Below, piece after piece: positions 18,612 to 32,029 of a stretch of 64,000 nt of DNA. The stretch covers positions 62,001-126,000 of the forward strand of contig NZ_CP085990.1 of the NCBI RefSeq assembly GCF_020736705.1, given 5' to 3'. A program made the translations under genes and the position numbers. Position 1 is the stretch's first letter; every line of letters begins with the position of its first letter. Source of the stretch: Psychrobacter sanguinis. Lineage in GTDB: Bacteria > Pseudomonadota > Gammaproteobacteria > Pseudomonadales > Moraxellaceae. Under the pieces are notes generated by a model. The model was not told where the DNA came from. It was given only the letters and a program-made list of their open reading frames with translations, and searched no databases.

Positions 18612-19076
18612 CTAATAAATCCCTGCCTCTACCCCAGCCGCTAACGTCATGGCAAGCTCTTCTACTTGTTGAGTGAAACTCTCTTGCCAATCCCCTTTAA
18701 GTATTAAGGCTTCTTGAATCCACTCCCAACGTAGACCCGTAGTAATAGTTTTCATTGCCAGTTTAGTACCCGTACCATCTTGTCCGGCTCTAATATATAG
18801 CGCAAACGGCAACCCCTGTTTCTTTTCTAACACAGGATAATAACAGCGGTCAAAAAAGTCTTTGGTTAAGCCTGCCATATAAGCTAAGTTTTCAGTAGTG
18901 CCTAGTAGTAGCGCGTCGGCAGCCAAGACATCTTCAGGTTGCGTTTCTTGCGGTGATTTTAATATGACATTCACATTTATATCAGGGTGATTGACCCCAT
19001 CAAAGGCCGCTTGTGCTAACTTCTTAGTATTAGGCGATGGCGCATGAGCAACAATAAGTAAAGTCTTGACTGACAT
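18612..19076 (-). CDS. Flavodoxin-fold NAD(P)H-dependent oxidoreductase family protein
   Basis: A 154-residue cytoplasmic protein with a flavodoxin-like start (KTLLIVAHAPSPNTKKLAQA, residues about 4-23), where the loop would bind FMN phosphate. A central DALLLGTTENLAYMAG segment at about 54-69 is equivalent to the second FMN loop. It is somewhat shorter than typical quinone reductases. By family it is an FMN-dependent NAD(P)H oxidoreductase of unknown substrate. It lies 16 bases downstream of an OsmC-like gene on the same strand. The two may be co-transcribed, which would fit a redox-stress role, but that link is an inference. Confidence 0.75.
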   Translation of the reverse strand: MSVKTLLIVAHAPSPNTKKLAQAAFDGVNHPDINVNVILKSPQETQPEDVLAADALLLGTTENLAYMAGLTKDFFDRCYYPVLEKKQGLPFALYIRAGQDGTGTKLAMKTITTGLRWEWIQEALILKGDWQESFTQQVEELAMTLAAGVEAGIY

Positions 19077-19092
19077 CTCACTCTCCTATTTT

Positions 19093-19506
19093 TTAGCTGC
19101 TTGTTGAGTAGCTAAAGCTTACGTCTTGTTTGATATCAGGGTGAATACTTTTGGCCACTGGGCAAGTTAGCGCTGCGGCTTCTAATACCTTACGAGTACG
19201 CTCATCAAAGTCTTTAGCAAACTGAATATTCACTTTTACTTCGCTGACTCGTCTAGGCTCTGCTACCATTGTTTTAGTCACTTCTGCTTTAGTTCCAACG
19301 ACATCAATTTCCATACTTTCAGCCTTAATACCAATAATAGTTAGCATACAGCTCGCTAAACTGGTGGCCAATAAATCTGTCGGTGAAAACGCCTCGCCTT
19401 TACCATGATTGTCTGTCGGCGCATCGGTAATAATCTGGTTATTTGATTGAAGGTGTAAGGCTTGAGTACGTAGATTGCCTTGGTATTCGACGGTAGAGGT
19501 GGTCAT
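19093..19506 (-). CDS. OsmC-family protein
   Basis: A 137-residue OsmC/Ohr-superfamily protein. Two conserved cysteines are visible: Cys53 in LATSLASCMLTIIG and Cys115 in AALTCPVAKSIHPD. These are the redox-active pair in OsmC/Ohr peroxidases, and the length is normal. Members reduce organic or fatty-acid hydroperoxides as soluble homodimers. The generic OsmC branch fits better than Ohr because of the ALTCPVAKSIH context. It precedes the flavodoxin-fold reductase by 16 bases and probably shares its transcript. Its promoter lies in the short region between it and the end of the rRNA operon, which ends in a terminator on the same strand. Confidence 0.87.
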   Translation of the reverse strand: MTTSTVEYQGNLRTQALHLQSNNQIITDAPTDNHGKGEAFSPTDLLATSLASCMLTIIGIKAESMEIDVVGTKAEVTKTMVAEPRRVSEVKVNIQFAKDFDERTRKVLEAAALTCPVAKSIHPDIKQDVSFSYSTSS

Positions 19507-19648
19507 AAAACTTATCCCTTAACTGATTTAATATTATTCTATAAGATCCATAGTAACTTATTTCAGCATAATAATGAAATAAGCCGAATATTTGATTTGA
19601 AGTAAAATATTTACCATCAAAGGAAACATAGAAAATGCAGACAAAGGA

Positions 19649-19681
19649 AAAAGCCCCCATTCAAACTGAATGGGGGCTTTT
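19649..19681 (-). terminator. rRNA operon terminator
   Basis: A 15-bp perfect stem: AAAAGCCCCCATTCA at 19649-19663, its complement at 19667-19681, and an AAC loop. On the minus strand it follows the 5S gene by about 10 bases and ends in a T run. The symmetric A/T ends mean it could act in both directions. Confidence 0.93.
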
Positions 19682-19691
19682 AGGGTATAGG

Positions 19692-19807
19692 GAGCTGACG
19701 ATGACCTACTCTCACATGGGCGAACCACACTACCATTGGCGCAACGATGTTTCACTTCTGAGTTCGAGAAGGGATCAGGTGGTTCCATCGTGCTATTGTC
19801 GTCAGCA
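19692..19807 (-). rRNA. rrf: 5S ribosomal RNA
   Basis: The minus strand reads TGCTGACGACAATAGCACGA at the 5' side and ends with GTCATCGTCAGCTCC. The two ends are complementary and the internal 5S signature (CCTGATCCCTTCTCGAACTC) is present. About 115 nt. It is the last gene of the rRNA operon, roughly 145 bases after the 23S end. Confidence 0.93.
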
Positions 19808-19871
19808 AAGGGGGTATAGATATGAGTTGGTTAAGCTATTAGCTCAACTTTGTTTGACTATTATATCAGAA

Positions 19872-19912
19872 CCTGAATCAATATTATCAGGGTGATATCG
19901 AAATAATTATAG
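19872..19912 (-). other. 3' arm of the 23S precursor processing stem
   Basis: This stretch is largely complementary to 22833-22874 on the other side of the 23S gene. The shared 10-mer GGTGATATCG / CGATATCACC and flanking CTGAATCAA and ATAATTAT blocks show it. The paired arms would form the stalk that RNase III cuts to release pre-23S rRNA. Confidence 0.75.
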
Positions 19913-19953
19913 CTTGCTCTTTATAAGGAGCTACAAAACCACTTGGGTGTTGT

Positions 19954-22805
<2,852 letters not shown>

Positions 22806-23136
22806 CATACAACCCCAAAGGGTCTTTAGTCTGTAATTATAACGATATCACCTTGATAATTTACGCTTGATTCAGTTCTCTTTACTTTGATAACCAACCC
22901 CTTGGGATAACAACTGATGTCATTAAAAGGTTGGCTATCTGGTTAGACAATGGCTCAGTGAATGATTCATTTTCTAACCGTATATTACAACTCATATCTA
23001 TGTTTTTAAATAGTAATAACGTCTTCATCAGATCGTCATATATTTTCTGTATAAAACAGAAGTAAGTAATCATTACCTTCATTATAAAGATGAATCACTT
23101 AATTCTATTTTATGCACTCTTAATCCGTAACCAATA
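22806..23136 (-). other. Spacer between tRNA-Ala and 23S rRNA
   Basis: About 330 bases of transcribed spacer. It holds the 5' arm of the 23S processing stem (22833-22874) opposite 19872-19912. No tRNA or protein gene is seen in it. Confidence 0.8.
22833..22874 (-). other. 5' arm of the 23S precursor processing stem
   Basis: Complementary to 19872-19912 across the 23S gene, including a perfect 10-bp core (22843-22852). It is the expected RNase III stalk of the precursor. Confidence 0.75.
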
Positions 23137-23212
23137 TGGTGGAGCCAAGGAGAGTCGAACTCCTGACCTCCTGCGTGCAAGGCAGGCGCTCTACCAACTG
23201 AGCTATGGCCCC
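23137..23212 (-). tRNA. tRNA-Ala (TGC)
   Basis: 76 nt including an encoded CCA. The minus strand begins GGGGCCATAGCTCAGTTGGT, the anticodon loop reads CTTGCAC giving TGC, and the T-loop is GTTCGACTC. The acceptor stem closes GGGGCCA against TGGCTCC with a G-U pair. It is the usual second spacer tRNA of a gammaproteobacterial rRNA operon. Confidence 0.97.
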
Positions 23213-23225
23213 GTATCGGGATAAG

Positions 23226-23302
23226 TGGTGGGTCTGATAAGACTTGAACTTATGACCCCCGCGTTATCAACACGGTGCTCTAACCAGCTGAGCTACAGAC
23301 CC
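23226..23302 (-). tRNA. tRNA-Ile (GAT)
   Basis: 77 nt including an encoded CCA. The minus strand begins GGGTCTGTAGCTCAGCTGGT, the anticodon loop reads TTGATAA giving GAT, and the acceptor stem is GGGTCTG/CAGACCC. It lies between 16S and tRNA-Ala, 13 bases before the latter. Confidence 0.97.
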
Positions 23303-23315
23303 TTAAGAGCTTGCT

Positions 23316-23334
23316 AAATCAAAGAACAACTTGT
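23316..23334 (-). other. 3' arm of the 16S precursor processing stem
   Basis: A 19-base segment (AAATCAAAGAACAACTTGT on the plus strand) that is the exact reverse complement of 25102-25120 beyond the other end of the 16S gene. The two would pair to form the RNase III stalk of pre-16S rRNA. On the transcript this arm also contains TTGTTCTTTGATTT, which resembles a boxA antitermination signal. Confidence 0.85.
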
Positions 23335-23363
23335 TGTGAATTCTTGCTGACCGAATGCGTCAA

Positions 23364-24898
<1,535 letters not shown>

Positions 24899-25101
24899 AA
24901 TCTTGCTATGAAGCTCTTTAAAGAAGCTTCTAAACTTGGCTCATTCAATACTAGCAAATTGCTTTTCCGTATGTTTCATATAATGAATTAACTTCGAGTT
25001 TCTTTACTAATAAAGAATGATAATTTTTATAGTTAGTCACATCACCGAAAAGATGATGTCCCAACTTTAATTTTTAGCATTCTAAATCAGCAAAAATCCA
25101 C

Positions 25102-25120
25102 ACAAGTTGTTCTTTGATTT
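25102..25120 (-). other. 5' arm of the 16S precursor processing stem
   Basis: A perfect 19-base complement of 23316-23334 across the 16S gene. Similarity continues for about 20 more bases on the 16S-proximal side. It is the expected RNase III cutting stalk. Confidence 0.85.
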
Positions 25121-25225
25121 TAGCTTTTAAATAGTTCTTAGCTTGTCGTCCAAGCCTAAGTTAAATCTTTAGCTGCACTCAGTTATTATTAATTAGTAAT
25201 AACGTTGTTGCTTAGCAGGCTGACT

Positions 25226-25253
25226 ATTATATACATTTGAATATCGTTGTCAA
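25226..25253 (-). promoter_or_regulatory. rRNA promoter, proximal (P2)
   Basis: On the minus strand a perfect TTGACA (25253-25248) and a perfect TATAAT (25231-25226) are separated by 16 bases. The predicted start is near 25219, about 320 bases before the 16S gene. The tandem arrangement with an identical promoter 108 bases upstream is typical of rRNA operons. Confidence 0.9.
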
Positions 25254-25333
25254 CACTTAATTTTAATTCTTCCTAAGTGAACCAGCTTTCAATCTCTCGA
25301 TTTATTGCCTCATGTCCGTCTTAGTGAGTGCGT

Positions 25334-25361
25334 ATTATAGACCCTTAATTTTTTGTGTCAA
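25334..25361 (-). promoter_or_regulatory. rRNA promoter, distal (P1)
   Basis: On the minus strand a perfect TTGACA (25361-25356) and a perfect TATAAT (25339-25334) are separated by 16 bases. The upstream flank is very rich in A and T, as in an UP element. The bases after the -10 (ACGCACT) are G/C-rich, as in stringently controlled promoters. Confidence 0.9.
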
Positions 25362-25418
25362 CCGCCTTTTTCAACTTTTTCGAATTTATTTTGAGATCTT
25401 AATTTTTAACCTTAAAAG

Positions 25419-26417
25419 CTAACTGTGAAATAGATGACTTATACCAAGACCCAGCACGAACAACAGGTTAACGATAAGCGTCAACTTCACAATGGATTTT
25501 AATTGACTGCCTATCAATACCGTATCTATTTTACTGTTCCTAGTGCTAACCTTACTGTAGCTAGAAGCACCAATTGGTCTCACAGAATAGATAACTGATA
25601 GATGTTTGGCCATTAAAGGCAGGGCCAATACCCATAACAAACTATATAGATTATAGACAATACCATATAGCAAATAACATAAAATAGATAAGGCCATCAA
25701 TAACGTATAGCCTACCCTCATCCTCTTGCTACCTAATAGGACAGCAAGGGTTATTTTCCCTGCTTGTTTATCACTATAAATGTCTCTCATGTTATTAACA
25801 TAGAGCACGCAGGCAGCCAATCCCCCACACCCTGTTGCTGGCAGTAAGTGACTTAACTCAACTTGACCGGTTTGCAAATAAATACTGCCAAGCACTGCCA
25901 ACCAACCGAAGAATACCAGAACGGCTACCTCTCCCATTGCTCGATACCCATAAGGGCGCTTACCCATGGTATAAGCCATAGCCGCAATAATAGCGATAAT
26001 GCCAAATGCTAGGAAGATCAAAAAGTCACGTAGATTATCAAACCCAATGCTGATTAAAGCCACCCCTGAAAAAAAGGTAATTGTCGCCCATCCAATAATT
26101 AAACGTTTAAGCTGTTTAGGCCGCAACAGACCTTGTGCTATCATACGTTCAGGGCTGTTAATGTCACGCAGATTATCTGTTCCTTTAACCCCATCCCCAT
26201 AATCATTGGCTAAATTAGACAAAATTTGCAAAGCCAAAGCTACCCATAACGTCAGTAGGAACACCGTAATATTATGCCAACCGAGGGAGGAGAAGGACGC
26301 TACTTGAGATAAAGCTAAGCCATTGCCGCAAACGATGCTGGCAATGGCTAAAGGAAAGGTTCTAGGACGAGTGGCTTGCAACAAAGCCTTTAATGATGAG
26401 GTGATAGACTTAGCCAC
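25419..26417 (-). CDS. menA: 1,4-dihydroxy-2-naphthoate polyprenyltransferase
   Basis: A 332-residue UbiA-superfamily membrane prenyltransferase. The first aspartate-rich motif NLANDYGDGVKGTDN is at residues 68-82 and the second, NNMRDIYSDKQAGK, at 208-221. The KGTDN tail of the first motif is characteristic of MenA rather than UbiA. The reaction is attachment of a polyprenyl chain to DHNA, giving demethylmenaquinone, at the inner membrane. An N-terminal TRPRTFPLAIA stretch also fits MenA. It is downstream of pssA on the same strand with a 92-base gap that contains three short direct repeats. Its presence is notable because Psychrobacter is usually described as a ubiquinone organism. Confidence 0.85.
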   Translation of the reverse strand: MAKSITSSLKALLQATRPRTFPLAIASIVCGNGLALSQVASFSSLGWHNITVFLLTLWVALALQILSNLANDYGDGVKGTDNLRDINSPERMIAQGLLRPKQLKRLIIGWATITFFSGVALISIGFDNLRDFLIFLAFGIIAIIAAMAYTMGKRPYGYRAMGEVAVLVFFGWLAVLGSIYLQTGQVELSHLLPATGCGGLAACVLYVNNMRDIYSDKQAGKITLAVLLGSKRMRVGYTLLMALSILCYLLYGIVYNLYSLLWVLALPLMAKHLSVIYSVRPIGASSYSKVSTRNSKIDTVLIGSQLKSIVKLTLIVNLLFVLGLGISHLFHS

Positions 26418-26458
26418 TGTGTATTTGAATAAACTATTTATATGAGCAGGTTATTTGT

Positions 26459-26498
26459 TTAAGCAAATTGTTTATTTAAGCAAATTACTTAAGCAAAT
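26459..26498. repeat. Three direct copies of TTAAGCAAAT
   Basis: Exact copies at 26459-26468, 26476-26485 and 26489-26498, in the gap between pssA and menA. Spacings are 17 and 13 bases. Function unknown; possibly replication slippage. Confidence 0.6.
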
Positions 26499-26509
26499 CA
26501 TGCTAGTTA

Positions 26510-27376
26510 TTAATTTCTTACCTTAGCTTGAAGAGTCGAAAAGATGCCTGATAATGCATAAATGACACCAATGGCTAGAATACCCACTGGAATATCATAA
26601 AGCACAATCGCCATGACTAACACACCGATAATAAGAGCCACGAATGGCACTTTCTTTTTATCAAACTCTTTAAAGCTATAGTATTTAATATTACTGACCA
26701 TTAATAAACCGCATATAACCACCCAGATAGCAGCAATAATCATAACGTGTGAATCATATTGTCCTATCCACTGATTATGATCAATAGCCACCATGACCGC
26801 ACTGGTTACCAATATAGCAGCCAGTGGACTTGCTAAGCCAACAAAGTATTTTTTGTCCACTTCGCCTATTTGCACATTAAAACGTGCCAAACGAAATGCG
26901 GCACAAGCGGTAAATATGAAGGCGCAGCCAATACCCACTCTACCTAAAGGCTGAAGGGCAAAGCTATAAATTAATATGGCAGGTGCCACACCAAAAGCAA
27001 GCATATCTGCTAAGGAATCGTATTGCTCGCCAAAAGGACTTTGGGCGTTTAACATACGTGCCACCCGGCCATCAGCTCCGTCCAAAATAGCAGACAAAAA
27101 TATGGCCAAAGAAGCTTTGTAAAAGTGGCCTTGGGTACTTGATAGTATAGAGAAGAATCCAGACAATAAAGAAAGCGTGGTAATTAAGTTGGGAGCTAAA
27201 TAGACACCTCGGCTAACCACTGGCTTACCATCGGTCACTTCCCGCTCAATAACTTCAAAAGTCAAAGTATCTAAGCCGTCAATGCCAGACTCAGTAGGCT
27301 GCGCAGGTGTAGAATTATCGGGTTGTACCGAACCTGCTTGTACCGTATCTGAATGCGATTGATGTGGAGTCTTCAT
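26510..27376 (-). CDS. pssA: CDP-diacylglycerol-serine O-phosphatidyltransferase
   Basis: 288 residues from the ATG at 27376, which has AAGGA seven bases upstream; a TTG seven codons earlier is in frame but lacks such a site. The CDP-alcohol phosphatidyltransferase motif is complete: D99, D102-G103, A106-R107, G116, D120 and D124. The enzyme makes phosphatidylserine from CDP-diacylglycerol and serine at the inner membrane, the entry to phosphatidylethanolamine. It is the membrane-integral type rather than the E. coli peripheral type. The first 55 or so residues are a polar, low-complexity extension. It follows rlmJ by 44 bases on the same strand. Confidence 0.88.
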   Translation of the reverse strand: MKTPHQSHSDTVQAGSVQPDNSTPAQPTESGIDGLDTLTFEVIEREVTDGKPVVSRGVYLAPNLITTLSLLSGFFSILSSTQGHFYKASLAIFLSAILDGADGRVARMLNAQSPFGEQYDSLADMLAFGVAPAILIYSFALQPLGRVGIGCAFIFTACAAFRLARFNVQIGEVDKKYFVGLASPLAAILVTSAVMVAIDHNQWIGQYDSHVMIIAAIWVVICGLLMVSNIKYYSFKEFDKKKVPFVALIIGVLVMAIVLYDIPVGILAIGVIYALSGIFSTLQAKVRN

Positions 27377-27420
27377 ACAAAATCCTTTATTGATCAAAAT
27401 CCAAGTTGCCTACTAAGTAG

Positions 27421-28296
27421 CTACTCACCTACTAGCCAGCGTACGCTTACCGCTTGGCTCTGTGGTAACTCAGGAGCATCTTCAGGACGCAGTAAAGGCT
27501 GAATAAAATTAAGAATTTCACGAGCATCTTGATCAAATTTCCAAGGTGGATTAATGATCAGCATGCCGGTACCGTTAAGACCTACTGCAACATCATTAGG
27601 ATATATATTTAATTCACATAGAAGTTGCTTACGAATTCCAGTGCGCTTCATTTTTTTATAAAAAAGCTCAACCGCTTCAATGTTCTTAATTGGGAACCAA
27701 AGTGCATAAATCCCCTGAGGCCATTTGGTCATAGTAGCCACTAATAACTCTACCAAACGGGTAAAGTCTTTATGTTCTTGCTCATAAGGCGGATCAATTA
27801 GGATCACCCCTCGACGTTCTACAGGAGGAATAACCCCCAAAATACCTTCGAAAGCATCACGGTTTTGAATACCAATAGGCAGTTGGTATAACTGATAGTT
27901 TAAAGCATCGTATTCGCTATTCTTTAATTCAAAAGCTTCAGCACGTACCTTTACGTCTGGATTTTTTTCAACATGATTGGCAATCCACCAAGGTGAGCCT
28001 GGATAAACATGCTTGTCATAAGTTTGACGGGCTTGTTTGATGTCATCAACATACTGACGAACCGCAGCAGGTGCTTCAGAGACATCGGCGTCCAAAATCT
28101 TTTGGACACCTGATTTGGCTTCCCCTGTCTTGCGGGCTTCTTCACTGCTTAACGAGTAAAGACCTCGACCACCATAAGCGTCTAGCGCATAATAAGGCTT
28201 GCCTTTGGTACTCATTTGATTAAGTAATTGCACCAGTAAAATGTGTTTTGCAACGTCGGCGAAATTACCGGCGTGATAAGCGTGTTTGTAATTCAT
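27421..28296 (-). CDS. rlmJ: 23S rRNA (adenine(2030)-N6)-methyltransferase
   Basis: A 291-residue soluble methyltransferase. The N-terminus MNYKHAYHAGNFADVAKH is the RlmJ signature. The N6-adenine methyltransferase motif IV, DPPY, is at residues 168-171, preceded by GVILI. The length is close to E. coli RlmJ (280). It methylates A2030 of 23S rRNA using S-adenosylmethionine. It is the upstream member of a minus-strand run with pssA and menA and is divergent from the 2OG oxygenase gene, with about 200 bases between. The identification is firm from the N-terminus and motif together. Confidence 0.93.
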   Translation of the reverse strand: MNYKHAYHAGNFADVAKHILLVQLLNQMSTKGKPYYALDAYGGRGLYSLSSEEARKTGEAKSGVQKILDADVSEAPAAVRQYVDDIKQARQTYDKHVYPGSPWWIANHVEKNPDVKVRAEAFELKNSEYDALNYQLYQLPIGIQNRDAFEGILGVIPPVERRGVILIDPPYEQEHKDFTRLVELLVATMTKWPQGIYALWFPIKNIEAVELFYKKMKRTGIRKQLLCELNIYPNDVAVGLNGTGMLIINPPWKFDQDAREILNFIQPLLRPEDAPELPQSQAVSVRWLVGE

Positions 28297-28498
28297 AATT
28301 TAGCTTGTGTTATGGTAGAAAGGTTTATTTTCAAAAATTAGTTCTATGGTAGCATAAGCTGGTTTAAAATAAGTATATTAATGGTTAATACCCTTAATAT
28401 CGCCCTAATATTTCTGGGTAGTTCTTCACTTTTTTCGGTCATTTTCACACCTCTAAATCCTAGGGTGATGTTAAAAATGAACAACAGAGAATCCGCCA

Positions 28499-29347
28499 AT
28501 GACTACAGTCGTTAAGACGACCATCGAAAGCAATTTATCTCCAACTACTTATCACTTCCAAGACCCCATCACCGCAGCTATACCACCTCCGCTTACACCG
28601 CAAGACTTGGCTGACTCTAAAAAACAAGCCTATAAAGCCTTACAACAATTACCGCCCAATACCCCATTTACCCAGCAACATAACCGCTTGGTTAATATTG
28701 ATTTGTCTGAAACTCAAAAGAGCCTAGCGCAATCAGACTTCGCAGTAGACTGGGAACAAAGAATAAAAGATGACGTATTAGACTACTTTGTGAGTGACGG
28801 GTTCATCGTCCTAGATGACCTCTACCAATCCACCGCTCTACTCGCTTTACAAGCTGAGAGTGGGTTTATTGATTATCGTGACGCCAAACTCACTGAAGGC
28901 GTGCGCAAAACAGATATTCGTGGAGACCGTATTCGCTGGATTACCAAAGATTTTTATGCAGGCTATCATTATCTACAAAGTATCAATGAATTGGCATTTT
29001 TCCTAAACCGTACTTTGTTCGCTGGTATTCGTCATAGCGAGGCACATTACGCTTGTTATCCGCCTGGATTTGGCTATAAATGGCATTCTGATAACCCTAT
29101 CGGACGTGATGAACGTGTTATCTCTGCGGTATTTTATCTCAATGATGAATGGGAGGATGCTGATGGTGGGCAACTTTCTATCGTAGATGAACATAACCAA
29201 CTGCACCAACTGTTACCTAAGGCCAATCGATTAGTCATCTTTGACAGTAATTTGCAGCATCAAGTCGAGATAGCGCATCGTCAACGTTATTCTATTGCCA
29301 CTTGGCTACGCCGTGATGATGCACTTATCATTACCGACCCTTTATAG
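28499..29347 (+). CDS. 2-oxoglutarate/Fe(II)-dependent oxygenase (prolyl-4-hydroxylase fold)
   Basis: A 282-residue soluble protein. The iron ligands are visible: H196 and D198 in YKWHSDNP, and a distal histidine in NLQHQVEIAH (H254 or H260), followed by R261 or R263 as the 2-oxoglutarate anchor. This is the P4Hc-type arrangement. The preceding phrase HYACYPPGFGYKWHSD and the DADGGQLSI stretch match bacterial members of the 2OG-Fe(II) oxygenase superfamily. The N-terminal 80 residues are a non-catalytic polar extension. The substrate is unknown; relatives hydroxylate proteins or small molecules. It is a lone gene between rlmJ and dapE. Confidence 0.8.
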   Translation: MTTVVKTTIESNLSPTTYHFQDPITAAIPPPLTPQDLADSKKQAYKALQQLPPNTPFTQQHNRLVNIDLSETQKSLAQSDFAVDWEQRIKDDVLDYFVSDGFIVLDDLYQSTALLALQAESGFIDYRDAKLTEGVRKTDIRGDRIRWITKDFYAGYHYLQSINELAFFLNRTLFAGIRHSEAHYACYPPGFGYKWHSDNPIGRDERVISAVFYLNDEWEDADGGQLSIVDEHNQLHQLLPKANRLVIFDSNLQHQVEIAHRQRYSIATWLRRDDALIITDPL

Positions 29348-29514
29348 ATGCGAGCTATTAAAGTTTTAAATTAATGTTAAGGCAAGACGCTAAGCTAGCA
29401 AGTCAAGCAGTAGCGAGGCAAAATAAAGCCGATGCAGATAGGATTTATTTTAACTATCGGGCATACTTAATTTATTTGACATGATATGGTTCGCTTAGCA
29501 TGGCAGGTAGATAG

Positions 29515-30846
<1,332 letters not shown>

Positions 30847-31184
30847 TAGTCATAAGGATACGAATCGCTAAGCGTAGTATCCTCAGTCAATTGATCTGTC
30901 TCTACTTTATAATTCTTTGACTACAGTTACCACTTTATAGCCCTGAATTAGACCTTATAGGATAAATCAGGGCTTGGATTAAGCAAAAGTACAAATTTTT
31001 TCAATTTTATTGCATTCAAATACTATTTAGCTTTATGAATCTTTTTAAGTTTAAAGAATAAATTTGTTGCTTAATTTAGATTCTAACTAAATAAGTATTA
31101 TCTACTATTAATAGTTCATAGTTATACAAGTATTTATTTTATTAGTGAAATACTTATAGCACTTCAATATGACTATCGAAATAA
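30847..31184. other. Intergenic region between dapE and the EcsC-like gene
   Basis: About 340 bases, increasingly A/T-rich towards the end. It has two modest hairpins: AGGATAC/GTATCCT (30855-30883) and AGCCCTGA/TCAGGGCT (30939-30974). Neither has a good T run, so neither is a clear terminator for the two convergent genes. No gene is seen. Confidence 0.5.
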
Positions 31185-32009
31185 CTACAATTCTCGATAA
31201 TCATCCCTATCAACATCAAAAATTTCAGGCAACACTTCTTTCAGGCTTTCTAAATCTTCATTAGCCCTATCTTCGTTGTAATCTAAAGTTGCCTCAAAAG
31301 TTTCATATAGCCTTTTGTTCATTATAGACATACTGCTATATGTCATACCACCTGAAATAATACCACCAAGCACTGGTATAGCTTTAGAAAGACTTTTCGC
31401 AAAAGATTCTTTAGTAACTTTAATACCAATACTCTTGGCAATAGATTTTATGATTGGGTAATAGATAGTTTTAGTCAGAGCTTTCTTAGGTAGGTCACTA
31501 GCTATTTTTTTAGCAAATTGACTAGCAAATAGTCGAGTAGCATGCGATGCACCTCCTACTCCCATCATAACACCTAAAAACATGACGAGTTCGCTTTCTA
31601 CTTTTTCATTATTTAGAATATCGCCATTCCAAAAGTCCTCATAACCATATATATAAGCAACTTGTTGAGCTATTCTAAGACTAAAGCCAAAAAACTGAAT
31701 AGTATCTAAAGGTATAGTTGCAGCCACTGCAATTCCACCTGGAAAACCTGATGCAAAAGATGTAGCAGAGCATGACCATTTATTAGAATTACAACTTTTA
31801 ATAGCAGCTTTTTTCAGATCTTTCCTATTGATGAGACCAGACTTTGAAGGTCCAAGATCTAACAACTTTAATAAATCTTCGTTGCTCAAGCTTTTACCAA
31901 AGGTATCTGACAAAAATTTTCTTCTATCAATTTTAACACCTGGTAATGCTAAAGCCTTTTCAATTATTTGAAGCGTAAATGATGACTTGTCATTCCCATC
32001 CATAGCCAT
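31185..32009 (-). CDS. EcsC-like protein
   Basis: A 274-residue protein resembling the EcsC family. The central hydrophobic block FASGFPGGIAVAATIPLD (residues about 86-103), followed by an aromatic FFGFSLRIAQQVAYIYGYED stretch, is the recognisable part. A second glycine-rich segment (VLGGIISGGMTYSSMSIMNK) lies near residue 220-240. The function of the family is unclear; some members relate to membrane or secretion phenotypes. A good ribosome site (AAGGGT) precedes the ATG at 32009. The gene is markedly richer in A and T than its neighbours and sits directly downstream of a decayed gene, which suggests horizontal acquisition. Confidence in the family is moderate. Confidence 0.6.
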   Translation of the reverse strand: MAMDGNDKSSFTLQIIEKALALPGVKIDRRKFLSDTFGKSLSNEDLLKLLDLGPSKSGLINRKDLKKAAIKSCNSNKWSCSATSFASGFPGGIAVAATIPLDTIQFFGFSLRIAQQVAYIYGYEDFWNGDILNNEKVESELVMFLGVMMGVGGASHATRLFASQFAKKIASDLPKKALTKTIYYPIIKSIAKSIGIKVTKESFAKSLSKAIPVLGGIISGGMTYSSMSIMNKRLYETFEATLDYNEDRANEDLESLKEVLPEIFDVDRDDYREL

Positions 32010-32029
32010 ATATATACCCTTGAAATTAA

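Larger units (their letters stand above)
24899..25418 (-). other. rRNA operon leader and promoter region
   Basis: About 520 bases between the 16S gene and menA, with no protein gene. It holds two consensus promoters and the 5' arm of the 16S processing stem, each listed separately. The menA gene on the same strand ends at 25419, upstream of the distal rRNA promoter. Confidence 0.85.

Noticed and set aside
22882..23082. 66-codon frame in the spacer between tRNA-Ala and 23S
   Set aside because: It lies in transcribed rRNA spacer, overlaps the 23S processing arm region closely and resembles no protein.
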